From NCBI GenBank assembly GCA_947494195.1, contig CANLUC010000002.1, positions 186,001-250,000 of the forward strand: a DNA stretch of 64,000 nucleotides, written 5' to 3'. The position numbers and the translations under genes were made by a program. Below the pieces are notes generated by a model. That model was not told the origin of the DNA. It saw nothing but the letters and a program-made list of their open reading frames with translations, and did no database searches. The DNA is from an uncultured Nesterenkonia sp. (GTDB lineage: Bacteria; Actinomycetota; Actinomycetes; Actinomycetales; Micrococcaceae). This document shows, piece by piece, positions 29,029 through 37,150 of this stretch. Each line of letters opens with the position of its first letter. Within the stretch, counting starts at the first letter, position 1.

Positions 29029-30104
29029 GCGACTGGCTGATTCCACTGGTGGCCACTGTCGTCATCATCGTCATCTCCGCCTTCTTCGTGATCCTTGAGT
29101 TCGCGCTGCTCGCCGCTCGCCGGCACCGGTTGGAGGAGTCGGCAGAGCACAGCCGCTCCTCGCGTGCGGCCCTGCGCGGGCTCAACGAGCTCACCGTCAT
29201 GCTCGCCGGTGCCCAGCTGGGCATCACCGCCTGCACCTTCGCGCTCGGCGCGGTCAGCAAGCCAGCGGTGCACTACGCGCTGACGCCGATCTTCGAATCC
29301 TGGAGCCTGCCCTACTGGGCCGCGGACGCCCTGGCCTTCGCCCTGGCGCTGCTGCTGATGACCTTTCTGCATCTGGTGATCGGTGAGATGGCTCCGAAGT
29401 CGTGGGCCATCGCTCACCCTGAGCGTGCCGCGAAGCTCGTGGCTCTGCCTGCTCAGATCGTCCTCTGGGTCTTCCGACCCCTGCTGCTGTGGATCAACAG
29501 CATCGCCAACCGGCTCGTCTCCGCCAGCGGGATCACCCCGGTGGATCGTGCGGCGGCCGGCGGATACGACTCCGAGACCATCCGGCATCTGGTCGAGCAC
29601 TCCACGCAGACCGGCGCCCTGGATGAGGCGTCTGCCTCGCAGATCTCGCGGGTCATCGACCTGGAGACGCTCACGGTGGACGATGTGATCGCCGGGCGCA
29701 CACGTCAGGAGACCACGACAGTCCCCGCAGGTGCTACCGCGGCCGACGTGCAGGCGGCCGCCCGCAGGACGGGTCACCTTCGAGTGCTGATCATCCCGGA
29801 GACGGGCTCGGATCCACTGGTGGTCCACGTGCGCGACACCCTGACCGTGGAGCCGACGCACCCGGTCAGCGAGCTGGCTCGGCCAGCTCTTGTGGTCCCC
29901 GCAGGTGCCTCGGTCTACGAGGCCTTCCAGACCATGCGCGAGGCCGGCGAGCAGCTGGCTGTCGTGTACTCGGACACTGGTCTCGCCGGAGCGATCACCT
30001 GGAACGACATCCTCAAGCGGATGTGGCCCACGATGGAGGAGCAGTGGAGCGGATCCACCGCTGCGCAGGTTCGCCAACAGCAGGGCGTCGCCGCGCGGCA
30101 GTAG
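29025..30104 (+). CDS. CNNM/CorC-type protein, short paralogue
   Basis: A 359-residue paralogue of the preceding protein: DUF21/CNNM helices (1 to about 190) followed by a CBS pair but no C-terminal CorC_HlyC domain. Its ATG overlaps the upstream stop, so the two are translationally coupled and may form a heteromer. AGGAGG lies just before the start. A terminator follows at 30132-30166. Confidence 0.87.
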   Translation: MSDWLIPLVATVVIIVISAFFVILEFALLAARRHRLEESAEHSRSSRAALRGLNELTVMLAGAQLGITACTFALGAVSKPAVHYALTPIFESWSLPYWAADALAFALALLLMTFLHLVIGEMAPKSWAIAHPERAAKLVALPAQIVLWVFRPLLLWINSIANRLVSASGITPVDRAAAGGYDSETIRHLVEHSTQTGALDEASASQISRVIDLETLTVDDVIAGRTRQETTTVPAGATAADVQAAARRTGHLRVLIIPETGSDPLVVHVRDTLTVEPTHPVSELARPALVVPAGASVYEAFQTMREAGEQLAVVYSDTGLAGAITWNDILKRMWPTMEEQWSGSTAAQVRQQQGVAARQ

Positions 30105-30131
30105 CCGAGCTCCGAGTCAACCAGCCCAGAG

Positions 30132-30166
30132 ATGCCGGATCCACCCCCAGGTGGATCCGGCATTTT
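30132..30166. terminator. Terminator after the CNNM pair
   Basis: A 13-bp perfect stem (30132-30144 with 30151-30163), a 6-nt loop and a following T-run. It ends the plus-strand CNNM operon. Confidence 0.88.
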
Positions 30167-30192
30167 TGTCTCCGGAGGGCGGTGACGAAGGG

Positions 30193-30299
30193 TTGTCCAC
30201 AGGGTTTATCCACAGTGTGCATAAGTTACAAGTGTGTATTTCACCAGCTCAGAGCGTTATCCACGGACTTCTGTGAACTTCGAAGAAAACTGTGGAATA
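30193..30299. other. DnaA-box cluster between convergent genes
   Basis: TTGTCCACA (30193-30201), TTATCCACA (30206-30214) and TTATCCACG (30257-30265), plus CTGTGGAATA (30290-30299), the same ten bases found just upstream of dnaA at 15799-15808. The intervening DNA is AT-rich for this genome. The flanking genes converge here, so it is not an ordinary promoter. Possible DnaA titration or regulatory site. Confidence 0.6.
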
Positions 30300-30335
30300 G
30301 TTTTGCACAGTCTGAGGGCGCGAGTCGCCGAGGGT

Positions 30336-31166
30336 TCAGGCGTAGGGGTCGACCAGCTGCATGCCTACGGCGGTCAGCGCGACCAGCAGGACGGCGACGC
30401 CGAGCAGACCGAGTCCCTGCCACAACGATCGACGGCGAGCGTTGCGCTGCGCGTCCGCGGAGCGGCCGCTCGGGACATTGGAGAGCACGAGCGCGCAGAT
30501 GGCGCCGGTGACCAGGCCGCCGAAGTGGCCCTGCCAGGAGATGCCGGGGATGACGAAGCTGATCACCACGTTGATCGCGATCAGTGCGAGAATCCCGCCG
30601 GTCTGTGAGCCGGAGGCCCGCAGCAGGATGAACAGGGCGCCGAAGAGGCCGAAGACCGCACCGGAGGCACCGAGCGTGGGTGTCGTCGCGGGAGTCAGGA
30701 ACAGCACGGCGACGGAGCCGCCGAATGCGGAGAGCAGCAGCAGGGCGGCATAGCGGGTTCGTCCCAGAGCCGGTTCGATGGCGCGGCCGACGAACCAGAT
30801 GGCGAACATGTTGAACAGCAGGTGCATCGCGTTTGACGGGGAATGTACCAGTGTCGAGGTGAGCATTCTCCATGGCTCAAAGACCCATGCGGAGGTCTGC
30901 AGCGGGACGTACCAGAGGGACGCGGTGACGGCGTCACTGAGCAGCTGCAAGACATACACGGCGATGCACAGCGCGATCACGGTGAAGGTGACGACAGGCC
31001 GCTGCTGCCCCGGGCGGATCACCGCCCCGAACTGCGAACGAGCAGTGGGGCGGCGGCGCTGCCAGTCGGTGCGTGCGCGCTCGAGGCAGTCCACGCATTG
31101 GAACCCGACGGGGGCCTCCCGCAGACACTCCGGACAGGCCAGCCGGCCGCAGCGTTGACACTGCAC
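30336..31166 (-). CDS. Rhomboid family intramembrane serine protease
   Basis: A multi-pass serine protease that cuts transmembrane substrates. From GTG 31166 the protein is 276 residues: an N-terminal zinc-ribbon-like part (CQRCGRLACPEC and CVDC), then about six helices with the catalytic GASGAVFG (S168) and H214 in WQGHFGG. In-frame upstream sequence encodes TFCPRHPDRPAAV, which completes the family's usual Cys/His ribbon, yet has no standard start codon; an ATC at 31211 stands 6 nt after GAGGAG. The true start may therefore be 31211. It follows the cyclophilin gene closely. Confidence 0.88.
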   Translation of the reverse strand: MQCQRCGRLACPECLREAPVGFQCVDCLERARTDWQRRRPTARSQFGAVIRPGQQRPVVTFTVIALCIAVYVLQLLSDAVTASLWYVPLQTSAWVFEPWRMLTSTLVHSPSNAMHLLFNMFAIWFVGRAIEPALGRTRYAALLLLSAFGGSVAVLFLTPATTPTLGASGAVFGLFGALFILLRASGSQTGGILALIAINVVISFVIPGISWQGHFGGLVTGAICALVLSNVPSGRSADAQRNARRRSLWQGLGLLGVAVLLVALTAVGMQLVDPYA

Positions 31167-31221
31167 AGCGGCCGGCCTGTCCGGATGCCGCGGACAGAAT
31201 GTTGCGGTGATTCCAGGCTCC

Positions 31222-31755
31222 TCAGAGCTTCTCGACGTCGATCTTCTCGATGACGACGTCTTCCTTCGGGCGATCCCGGTTGTCGGTGGGCACGGTGTTC
31301 AGGGCATCGACGACCTTCTTCGACTCTGCGTCACTGACCTCGCCGAAGATGGTGTGCTTGCCCTGTAGCCAGTTCGTCGCCACGGAGGTGATGAAGAACT
31401 GTGAACCATTGGTGCCCGGGCCGGCGTTGGCCATGGCCAGCTTGTACGGTGCGGTGAAGTCCAGCTCGGGGTGGATCTCATCGCCGAACTTGTAGCCGGG
31501 TCCACCGACGCCGAGGCCGAGCGGGTCTCCGCCCTGGATCATGAAGTCGGAGATGATGCGGTGGAACACGGTGCCGCTGTAGAGCGGGGTGTCGACCATC
31601 TTCTCGCCCGACTCGGGGTGGGTCCAGTCCTGCTCGCCGGTGGCCAGACCGACGAAGTTGTCCACAGTCTTGGGAGCGTGGTTGCCAAAGAGCTCGACCA
31701 CGATCTCGCCCTTGGAAGTACGGATAGTTGCCTTGTGTGTTGCGATAGCACTCAT
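31222..31755 (-). CDS. Cyclophilin-type peptidyl-prolyl cis-trans isomerase
   Basis: A 177-residue single-domain cyclophilin, cytoplasmic (no signal peptide), that speeds proline isomerisation. It carries the catalytic FHRIISDFMIQGGD and the NAGPGTNGSQFFIT segment. Start MSAIATHKA (31755) matches relatives; an ATG three codons earlier (31764) lies 6 nt after AATAGT, which could mean a leaderless message from there. Counterpart of ppiA near the origin in mycobacteria. The rhomboid gene follows. Confidence 0.92.
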   Translation of the reverse strand: MSAIATHKATIRTSKGEIVVELFGNHAPKTVDNFVGLATGEQDWTHPESGEKMVDTPLYSGTVFHRIISDFMIQGGDPLGLGVGGPGYKFGDEIHPELDFTAPYKLAMANAGPGTNGSQFFITSVATNWLQGKHTIFGEVSDAESKKVVDALNTVPTDNRDRPKEDVVIEKIDVEKL

Positions 31756-31889
31756 GGGCCCCATTGTCTCACTATTGGTGGCGCGAGGTGCCAGCTCGGG
31801 GGATGATGGGAGATGGGCCGTGCCATAGCAGGTCACCGGCAGACCACGTAAGCTGATGTGAGCAACCGATCCGGATTCGGAGGACATGC

Positions 31890-32801
31890 ATGTTCGGCAA
31901 GAAGAAGAAGCGGAACCACTCCTGGGAGCACGTCGTGCTCGCGGGGGTCGAGACCGCACGTGATTGGACCGCCCCCAAACTGGGCGCGGCCGCAGATTGG
32001 GCCGAGGGCACCTACCGCAAGAGCGCCCCGAAGGTGCAGGACGCCTCCGGGCGTGCACTGACGGCAGTCAACGACGGCGCCTCAGTGGCGGGCCAGAAGA
32101 TCAAGCAGTACTCCTCGGTCGCCGGTGGGGGAATCGCCTCCCAGTACGACAGGCTCCCTCCGCAGGCCCGCGCCGAAGTGGCCAAGGTCCTCGCCAAGTA
32201 CGACACCGCAAAGACCCAGTTCACCTCGGAGTATGTTCCGGCGACGTCGGCACGTCTGGGTGGCTACGCGGACAAGACCGCGAAGCTCATCCACCGGGCC
32301 GAGCTGGATCCCAGAGTGGAGAAGGCGCTGATCAAGGCGACCGGCGATAAGAAGATCGTCAAGAAGCTGCGCAAGAGCTCCGAGCGCTATGCCAAGGGCA
32401 CAGCCAAGGCTCTGAAGAAGCAGCAGCGCTCCAACAGCCGCAAGAAGGGCCTGCTGATCTTCGGACTCGTGGCGGCCACCGTCACGGCAGGCGTCGCCGC
32501 ATGGCGCGCCAGCCAGCCTGTGGAAGACCCGTGGAAGAAGCCGGAGCCGGTCACCCGTCCCGCCACCTCTTCGACGGCGGCACCCAAGCCGGTGACCTCG
32601 GCTGAGAAGCCAGCCGTGCAGGGAACCCCGGCGGCGCCCGCGAAGCCGGCCAGCTCGGCTCCGCAGACGACATCCGCGGCACCCAAGCCCTCCGGTTCCC
32701 CGGAGACCAAGGCTGGGCCCTCGGGAGAGACCAACGTCAACGCCCAGGACGCCAGCGAGGCCAAGGGCAACAACGTTCCTTCACCGAAGCCGGCCACCTG
32801 A
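31890..32801 (+). CDS. Membrane-anchored protein with Ala/Pro/Thr-rich tail
   Basis: A 303-residue protein of unknown function. Residues 1-10 are strongly basic, 10-185 are Ala/Lys-rich and probably helical (repeated APK/AAD/ASG segments), one membrane helix follows at about 187-206, and residues 207-303 form a disordered Pro/Ala/Ser/Thr tail with several AAPKP units. ATG 31890 has GGAGG 6 nt upstream. It sits opposite the cyclophilin gene, a position where other Micrococcaceae carry similar uncharacterised proteins. The tail may cross the wall; that is inference. Confidence 0.65.
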   Translation: MFGKKKKRNHSWEHVVLAGVETARDWTAPKLGAAADWAEGTYRKSAPKVQDASGRALTAVNDGASVAGQKIKQYSSVAGGGIASQYDRLPPQARAEVAKVLAKYDTAKTQFTSEYVPATSARLGGYADKTAKLIHRAELDPRVEKALIKATGDKKIVKKLRKSSERYAKGTAKALKKQQRSNSRKKGLLIFGLVAATVTAGVAAWRASQPVEDPWKKPEPVTRPATSSTAAPKPVTSAEKPAVQGTPAAPAKPASSAPQTTSAAPKPSGSPETKAGPSGETNVNAQDASEAKGNNVPSPKPAT

Positions 32802-32877
32802 GTCGCACGTTGTAGGACGAAGCTGGCGTAGCACCCGGGCGCTGCAGGAGGCAGAACTGTTGCAGCAGCCCAGCACG

Positions 32878-32913
32878 CGAAGCGGACCTGGCGATCACGC
32901 CAGGTCCGCTTCG
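32878..32913. terminator. Long hairpin between convergent genes
   Basis: A perfect 16-bp stem (32878-32893 with 32898-32913) and an ATCA loop, between the plus-strand membrane-protein gene and minus-strand pabA. It lacks a T-run on either strand but is placed to act as a bidirectional terminator. Confidence 0.55.
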
Positions 32914-32994
32914 TGCATCTGCTTCAGAGTTGTTGTGGAGGCGGCCACTGAGCGCGGGATCCTCAGTGGCCTCGATCCAAAGTGTCCTGGATCC

Positions 32995-33642
32995 TCAGCG
33001 GATGGGGTTCAGCTGTGCGGCTTTCTCGGCGGCGCCATGCTGGCCCATGGACTCCAACCAGTTGCCCAGCATCCGGTAGCCGCCCTCGGTGAGCACCGAT
33101 TCGGGGTGGTACTGCATCCCCCACAACGGTGCCGTGCGGTGTGCCAGCCCCATGATCACTCCGTCCTCGGTGGACGCGGTGACCTCAAGGATCTCCGGAA
33201 TGGTCTCCGGCGCCACGGTGAGCGAGTGGTAACGCGTGGCCACGAAGGTCTCGGGGAGTCCCGCGAAGGATGCGTGGCCGGTGTGGGTCACCGGTGAGGT
33301 CTTGCCGTGCATGAGCTGCTCGGCGTGTGTCACCGTCGCTCCGAAGGCTTCGCCCAGGCCCTGATGGCCCAGGCAGACTCCGAGCATCGGCTCCTGCGCC
33401 TCGGCGCACCAGCGGATGAGCTCCACCGAGACGCCGGCCGCTCCGGGGGTGCCCGGGCCGGGAGAGATGAGCACGCCGTCGTGCTCCGCGGCGAGTTTCT
33501 TCGCCTCGGCCACCGTCAGGTCGTCGTTGCGGATCACCGTCGCCTCGGCACCGAGCTCACGGAGGTACCCGACCAGCGTGTAGACGAAGCTGTCGTAGTT
33601 GTCGACGACAAGGATCCGGGCTGCGGAGGAGGTCTCACTCAT
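32995..33642 (-). CDS. pabA: Aminodeoxychorismate/anthranilate synthase component II
   Basis: Class I glutamine amidotransferase subunit that supplies ammonia to chorismate. The 215-residue protein has the nucleophile C90 in GVCLGHQ, and the His/Glu pair in QYHPES. Whether it serves folate (PabA), tryptophan (TrpG) or both cannot be decided; the location beside pknB matches Rv0013 of M. tuberculosis. ATG 33642 (MSETSSAAR) is chosen over one 8 codons earlier. It overlaps the small membrane gene by 8 nt. Confidence 0.9.
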   Translation of the reverse strand: MSETSSAARILVVDNYDSFVYTLVGYLRELGAEATVIRNDDLTVAEAKKLAAEHDGVLISPGPGTPGAAGVSVELIRWCAEAQEPMLGVCLGHQGLGEAFGATVTHAEQLMHGKTSPVTHTGHASFAGLPETFVATRYHSLTVAPETIPEILEVTASTEDGVIMGLAHRTAPLWGMQYHPESVLTEGGYRMLGNWLESMGQHGAAEKAAQLNPIR

Positions 33643-33838
33643 GGGGGGTCCCTTCGCCTCGGCCACATGCCGAGGAGGTCATCGTTTCGAGCGTGGAATC
33701 GTTGAGCGGGCTGTACTGACTCAGCCACGGGAAGGCGAACTGCATCAGGACAAACACGATACCGGCCAGAATGAGCAGGCTGAGCAGGATCTGCACGGCC
33801 AGCGGCCCGGGAAGGTGGCGGAAGAGCCAGGCGTACAT
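33635..33838 (-). CDS. Small membrane protein between sortase and pabA
   Basis: A 67-residue protein with a short basic N-terminus, one long hydrophobic helix (LAVQILLSLLILAGIVFVLM) and a polar 25-residue tail. No family recognised. It begins 1 nt after the sortase stop and ends 8 nt inside pabA, so all three are translationally coupled. Similar small proteins are found next to class E sortases in actinobacteria, which favours a real gene. Confidence 0.65.
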   Translation of the reverse strand: MYAWLFRHLPGPLAVQILLSLLILAGIVFVLMQFAFPWLSQYSPLNDSTLETMTSSACGRGEGTPHE

Positions 33839-33839
33839 C

Positions 33840-34592
33840 TCAGGAACCTCCCTGGGCGACGGCGGCCGGCGCCTGCGCAGACAGCGGAGACCAGTCCACG
33901 AGTTCCGCGTGGGTGATCAGCCGTTCGCGATTCGAGAACAGCGGGTGGCACGTGGTCAGTGTCAGCAGCGAGCGATCCGCTTCCGCGCCCGATTCACCGG
34001 GGACCGGGAGGATCACGTCGGACTGCTCAGGGAGCACCACATAGCTCTCCGTGACCTCATAGGTGTAGTAGCCGTCAGGGGACTCCACATAGATCTCGTC
34101 GCCAGGGGCAAGCTGATCCTGATCTCGGAGCACGTCGCCATAGGTCAGTCGATGTCCCGCCACGGCGAAGTTTCCCGCCTCGCCCGGGAGCTGCGTATCG
34201 GGGTAGTGGCCCACGCCCCCGCTGTTCAGCGTCGCGTCATCGACCCCGGAGCGCACCGGGGCAGACCAGTCGGAGCCGAGAGCCGGCGCGTAGAGGACTG
34301 CCATGGCTCCGCTGTCCACAGCGGCCATCTGCTCGGGGCACGCCGCAGCTTCACCGCCGGGCAGCTCCTGGCAGTCTGGTGACGCAGGGTTGGAGTCCGT
34401 ACCGGGATCCACCTGTTCGATCCGGCTGTGAAACTCGTCCTCGAGCGCCTGCGCATCGCGGTTGGCGTCCAATCCGGTCCACCACACCTCCCACACCACG
34501 AAGAGCAGTCCCAGCACGCCCAGGGTGATCAAGAGCTCGCCGGTGACGCCCAGCACGCGGGCGCCTGCGCCGCGGCGGCGGTGTCTCGACAT
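33840..34592 (-). CDS. Class E sortase
   Basis: A membrane-anchored transpeptidase attaching surface proteins to the wall. The 250-residue protein has one N-terminal membrane helix (about 17-38), a 50-residue linker, and a sortase beta-barrel with the catalytic His in VAGHRLTYG and the TLTTCHP cysteine motif, then the Arg in SNRERL. Class E is inferred from the TLTTC signature and the origin-proximal position beside crgA and pabA. ATG 34592 has GGAGG about 4 nt upstream. Confidence 0.9.
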   Translation of the reverse strand: MSRHRRRGAGARVLGVTGELLITLGVLGLLFVVWEVWWTGLDANRDAQALEDEFHSRIEQVDPGTDSNPASPDCQELPGGEAAACPEQMAAVDSGAMAVLYAPALGSDWSAPVRSGVDDATLNSGGVGHYPDTQLPGEAGNFAVAGHRLTYGDVLRDQDQLAPGDEIYVESPDGYYTYEVTESYVVLPEQSDVILPVPGESGAEADRSLLTLTTCHPLFSNRERLITHAELVDWSPLSAQAPAAVAQGGS

Positions 34593-34737
34593 GAGTCCTC
34601 CGAACGGCGGGGTGGGGCGAGCATCACAGTTCAACGGTAGAATGGCGCGCAGACCAGGGCCGGCGCCGCGGGTGCTCGGTTGTGGGACCAGGATACCGAA
34701 CCGAGGTCCGTGCGAGATCCAGAGGAGCCGAAACGAC

Positions 34738-35034
34738 GTGGCAGAGTCCAAGCAGCGCAGGAATCGCAGGAAGAACGAGAAGACCGCAGCCAAGAAGTCT
34801 CCGCTCAACGATGCCGAGCCCATGGAGCTGAAGGATCTCGAGCTCGAGGACGAGTCGCTGCCCATGTGGTACCGCGCCACCATGATCGGCCTGATGATCC
34901 TCGGTCTGCTCTGGCTGATCGTCTGGTACATCACCCAGGGAGCGTTCCCGATCCAGTCCGTGGGCGGCTGGAACGTCGTCATCGGATTCGGCATCATCAT
35001 GATCGGCTTCTTCATGACAATGCGCTGGAAGTGA
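34738..35034 (+). CDS. crgA: Cell division/septation protein CrgA
   Basis: A 98-residue protein with a basic/acidic N-terminus and two membrane helices, including LPMWYRATMIGLMILGLLW and GGWNVVIGFGIIMIGFFM. CrgA recruits or stabilises divisome components (FtsZ, FtsI, FtsQ) in actinobacteria. GTG 34738 is selected; the open frame upstream overlaps the sortase gene. Its neighbours pabA, sortase and the pknB operon match the conserved locus. Confidence 0.93.
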   Translation: MAESKQRRNRRKNEKTAAKKSPLNDAEPMELKDLELEDESLPMWYRATMIGLMILGLLWLIVWYITQGAFPIQSVGGWNVVIGFGIIMIGFFMTMRWK

Positions 35035-35057
35035 CGAGCAGCTTCGCCTAGCTGTAC

Positions 35058-35810
35058 CTAGCGCGGTCGCTTGGTGGCGTGCATGCGCGCCCGACGGGTC
35101 AGCTCATCGATGGGCTGCGCCGAGCCCGCCGGCTCGATGGCAGGCTGGATCTCCTCGCCGTAGCGGTTCTGCACGGCGGTGGCGATCAGGAAGTCTGCGA
35201 TCGCCGGATTCTTGGGCAGCAGCGAACCGTGGAGGTAGCTTCCGAGGACATTCTTATAGCGCGCACCCTCATGGGAGTCCCGGGCGTTGTTGCCCTCTCC
35301 CTTGGTGACGCGGGCCAGCGGCTGCACGCCTTCGCCGAGGTAGGTCTGGCCGGAGTGGTTCTCATAGCCGAGGATCTCCCCGAACTGACCGGACTCGGCG
35401 ACCACATTGCCGATCAGGCGGGTGTCGGTCCCCTCGGTGTGCAGGTCCAGGACGCCGATCCCTTTGATCTCGCGGCCTTCACGGGTGCGGAAGGAATGTC
35501 CGAAGAGCTGGTAGAGACCGCAGATCATCAGCATCGGAGTGTTTCGCTCGGTCAGTTCGTGGAGCGTGTCACCGATGCGCAGCAGGTCCTGCTGGATCTT
35601 GTCCTGGCCGCTGTCCTGGCCGCCTCCACCGATGACCAGGTCGACCTCCTGCGGGAACTCGTCCTCCGGGTCGTAGCTGTGCAGGATCGGCTCGTAGCCG
35701 CGCCACTGCAGGCGCCGCGAGAGGACCAGCGCATTGCCGAAGTCCCCGTAGATGTTCATGTCCCGGGGGTAGAGCTGGAGCACGTGGATCGGTCTGGCTG
35801 CGCCTGTCAT
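35058..35810 (-). CDS. gatD: Lipid II isoglutaminyl synthase, glutaminase subunit GatD
   Basis: Releases ammonia from glutamine for amidation of the D-Glu residue of lipid II. The 250-residue class I amidotransferase-like (CobB/CobQ type) protein has the nucleophile in MICGLYQLFG and the catalytic His in GSYLHGSLL. It overlaps murT by 1 nt (TGATG), fitting the obligate MurT-GatD complex. It is the last gene of the fhaA-to-gatD line and converges on crgA with a 23-nt gap. Confidence 0.93.
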   Translation of the reverse strand: MTGAARPIHVLQLYPRDMNIYGDFGNALVLSRRLQWRGYEPILHSYDPEDEFPQEVDLVIGGGGQDSGQDKIQQDLLRIGDTLHELTERNTPMLMICGLYQLFGHSFRTREGREIKGIGVLDLHTEGTDTRLIGNVVAESGQFGEILGYENHSGQTYLGEGVQPLARVTKGEGNNARDSHEGARYKNVLGSYLHGSLLPKNPAIADFLIATAVQNRYGEEIQPAIEPAGSAQPIDELTRRARMHATKRPR

Positions 35811-37150
35811 CAGAAGGCCTCCACTTCGGTGTAGGCGCTGAGCTGCTTCCGGAGCCCCAGCATCGCGGTATAGGTGCAGAAGATGCGGGCGGGCCGGCCA
35901 GGATTCTCGTCGAGGAACCGGGGCAGTGCTGCGGAGAGGTCAGGCTCGACGGCGTCGAAGTCGACGTCGTCGTACTTCAGCCGCAGCGCCATGTCGTAGG
36001 CCCGGACTCCCGAGATCATCCGCACGCCCTCTTCGGCGAGCGAGTCGAACTCCACATCCCAGAGCCAGCTCATATCGCGGCCATCGGCGTAGTTGTCATT
36101 GATCGCGATCATGGTGGCGACGCCGGAGGACGCGAAAGAGCTCAGCCCCAGCCGGAAGCCGGAGGGGTTCTTCACCAACACCAGATCGAGTGGCCGGCCC
36201 TGCACCGTGAGGCTCTCCCCGCGGCCGAACGCAGGGGAGACCTTGGCCAGGGAGGCGATCAGCGCCGCCGAGTCCACCGTCTCGCCCAGGGCCTGACGGA
36301 CCACTGCCAGAGCGGCTGCAGCGTTGAAGGTGTTGTAGGCGCCGTTGACCGTGAGCGCCGTGCTGACGGTCTCACCGTCGAGCGTGAATCGGCCACCCCC
36401 TTCGGTGAGCTCCTCCAGGACCACGTCTGCCTCGGGGCGATCAGCCGCGGCCGCGGGACCGGAATGGAAGTCATCGTCACTGGGGAAGTGGCTGCGCAGC
36501 GATTCGCTGAGCCCGAAGTAGTCGACGCGCTGGTCCCCGAGGCTGTGCGCGATCGCACGGACCCGCGGGTCCTCGCGGTTGAGCACCACGCCCTGATCGG
36601 TGTGCTGGGCGATCGCCCGGAGCATGCCTGCGGTGGTGTCGATCTCCCCGAACCGGTCGAGCTGGTCGCGCATGACATTGAGCAGCAGGCTGTGGTCGGG
36701 CCGCACGGCTTTGACGAAGTGCACTGCATGGGCCTCGTCGAGCTCCAGGACTGCGATGTCCGCATCAAGGCGACCGTTGAGCCGGACCTCGCCCAATATG
36801 GACGCGACGACGCCGCGGGTGAAGTTCGAGCCGCTGCGGTTGGTGAAGACCTTCAGCCCCTGACCGCGGAGAAGCTCCACGACCATCTTGGTGGTGGTGG
36901 TCTTTCCATTGGTCCCGGAGACCACGATCACGCCGCGGGGGAGCCGGTGCAGCGTTCTGGCGAGGAAATGGGGAGCGACCTTCTCGACGACCAGTCCGGG
37001 GAAGGCGGAGCCGCCAGATCCGCGGAGCTTGGACACGGCGCGGGCCGAGCGGCCCAGCAGCACCGAACCGACCGAGCTCAGTCCAACAGCGGCGGAGCCC
37101 AGGGGCCCGCGCCGTGACGGCGTCCTTGAGCTGCGGGGAACATCACTCAT
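35810..37150 (-). CDS. murT: Lipid II isoglutaminyl synthase, Mur ligase-like subunit MurT
   Basis: Uses ATP to activate the D-Glu carboxylate of lipid II and amidates it with ammonia from GatD. The 446-residue protein has the Mur ligase P-loop SGTNGKTTTTKM, the central ELDEAHAV and DQLDRFGE segments, and a C-terminal DUF1727 domain (KNPSGFRL, INDNYADGRD). The Cys4 zinc ribbon described in firmicute MurT is absent; there is one cysteine in the whole protein. ATG 37150 lies 8 nt inside the pknB end. Confidence 0.93.
   Translation of the reverse strand: MSDVPRSSRTPSRRGPLGSAAVGLSSVGSVLLGRSARAVSKLRGSGGSAFPGLVVEKVAPHFLARTLHRLPRGVIVVSGTNGKTTTTKMVVELLRGQGLKVFTNRSGSNFTRGVVASILGEVRLNGRLDADIAVLELDEAHAVHFVKAVRPDHSLLLNVMRDQLDRFGEIDTTAGMLRAIAQHTDQGVVLNREDPRVRAIAHSLGDQRVDYFGLSESLRSHFPSDDDFHSGPAAAADRPEADVVLEELTEGGGRFTLDGETVSTALTVNGAYNTFNAAAALAVVRQALGETVDSAALIASLAKVSPAFGRGESLTVQGRPLDLVLVKNPSGFRLGLSSFASSGVATMIAINDNYADGRDMSWLWDVEFDSLAEEGVRMISGVRAYDMALRLKYDDVDFDAVEPDLSAALPRFLDENPGRPARIFCTYTAMLGLRKQLSAYTEVEAF

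Noticed and set aside
31657-31665. TTGTCCACA in the cyclophilin gene (also near 54282)
   Set aside because: Isolated single boxes inside coding sequence, explained by codons; unlike the cluster at 30193-30299.
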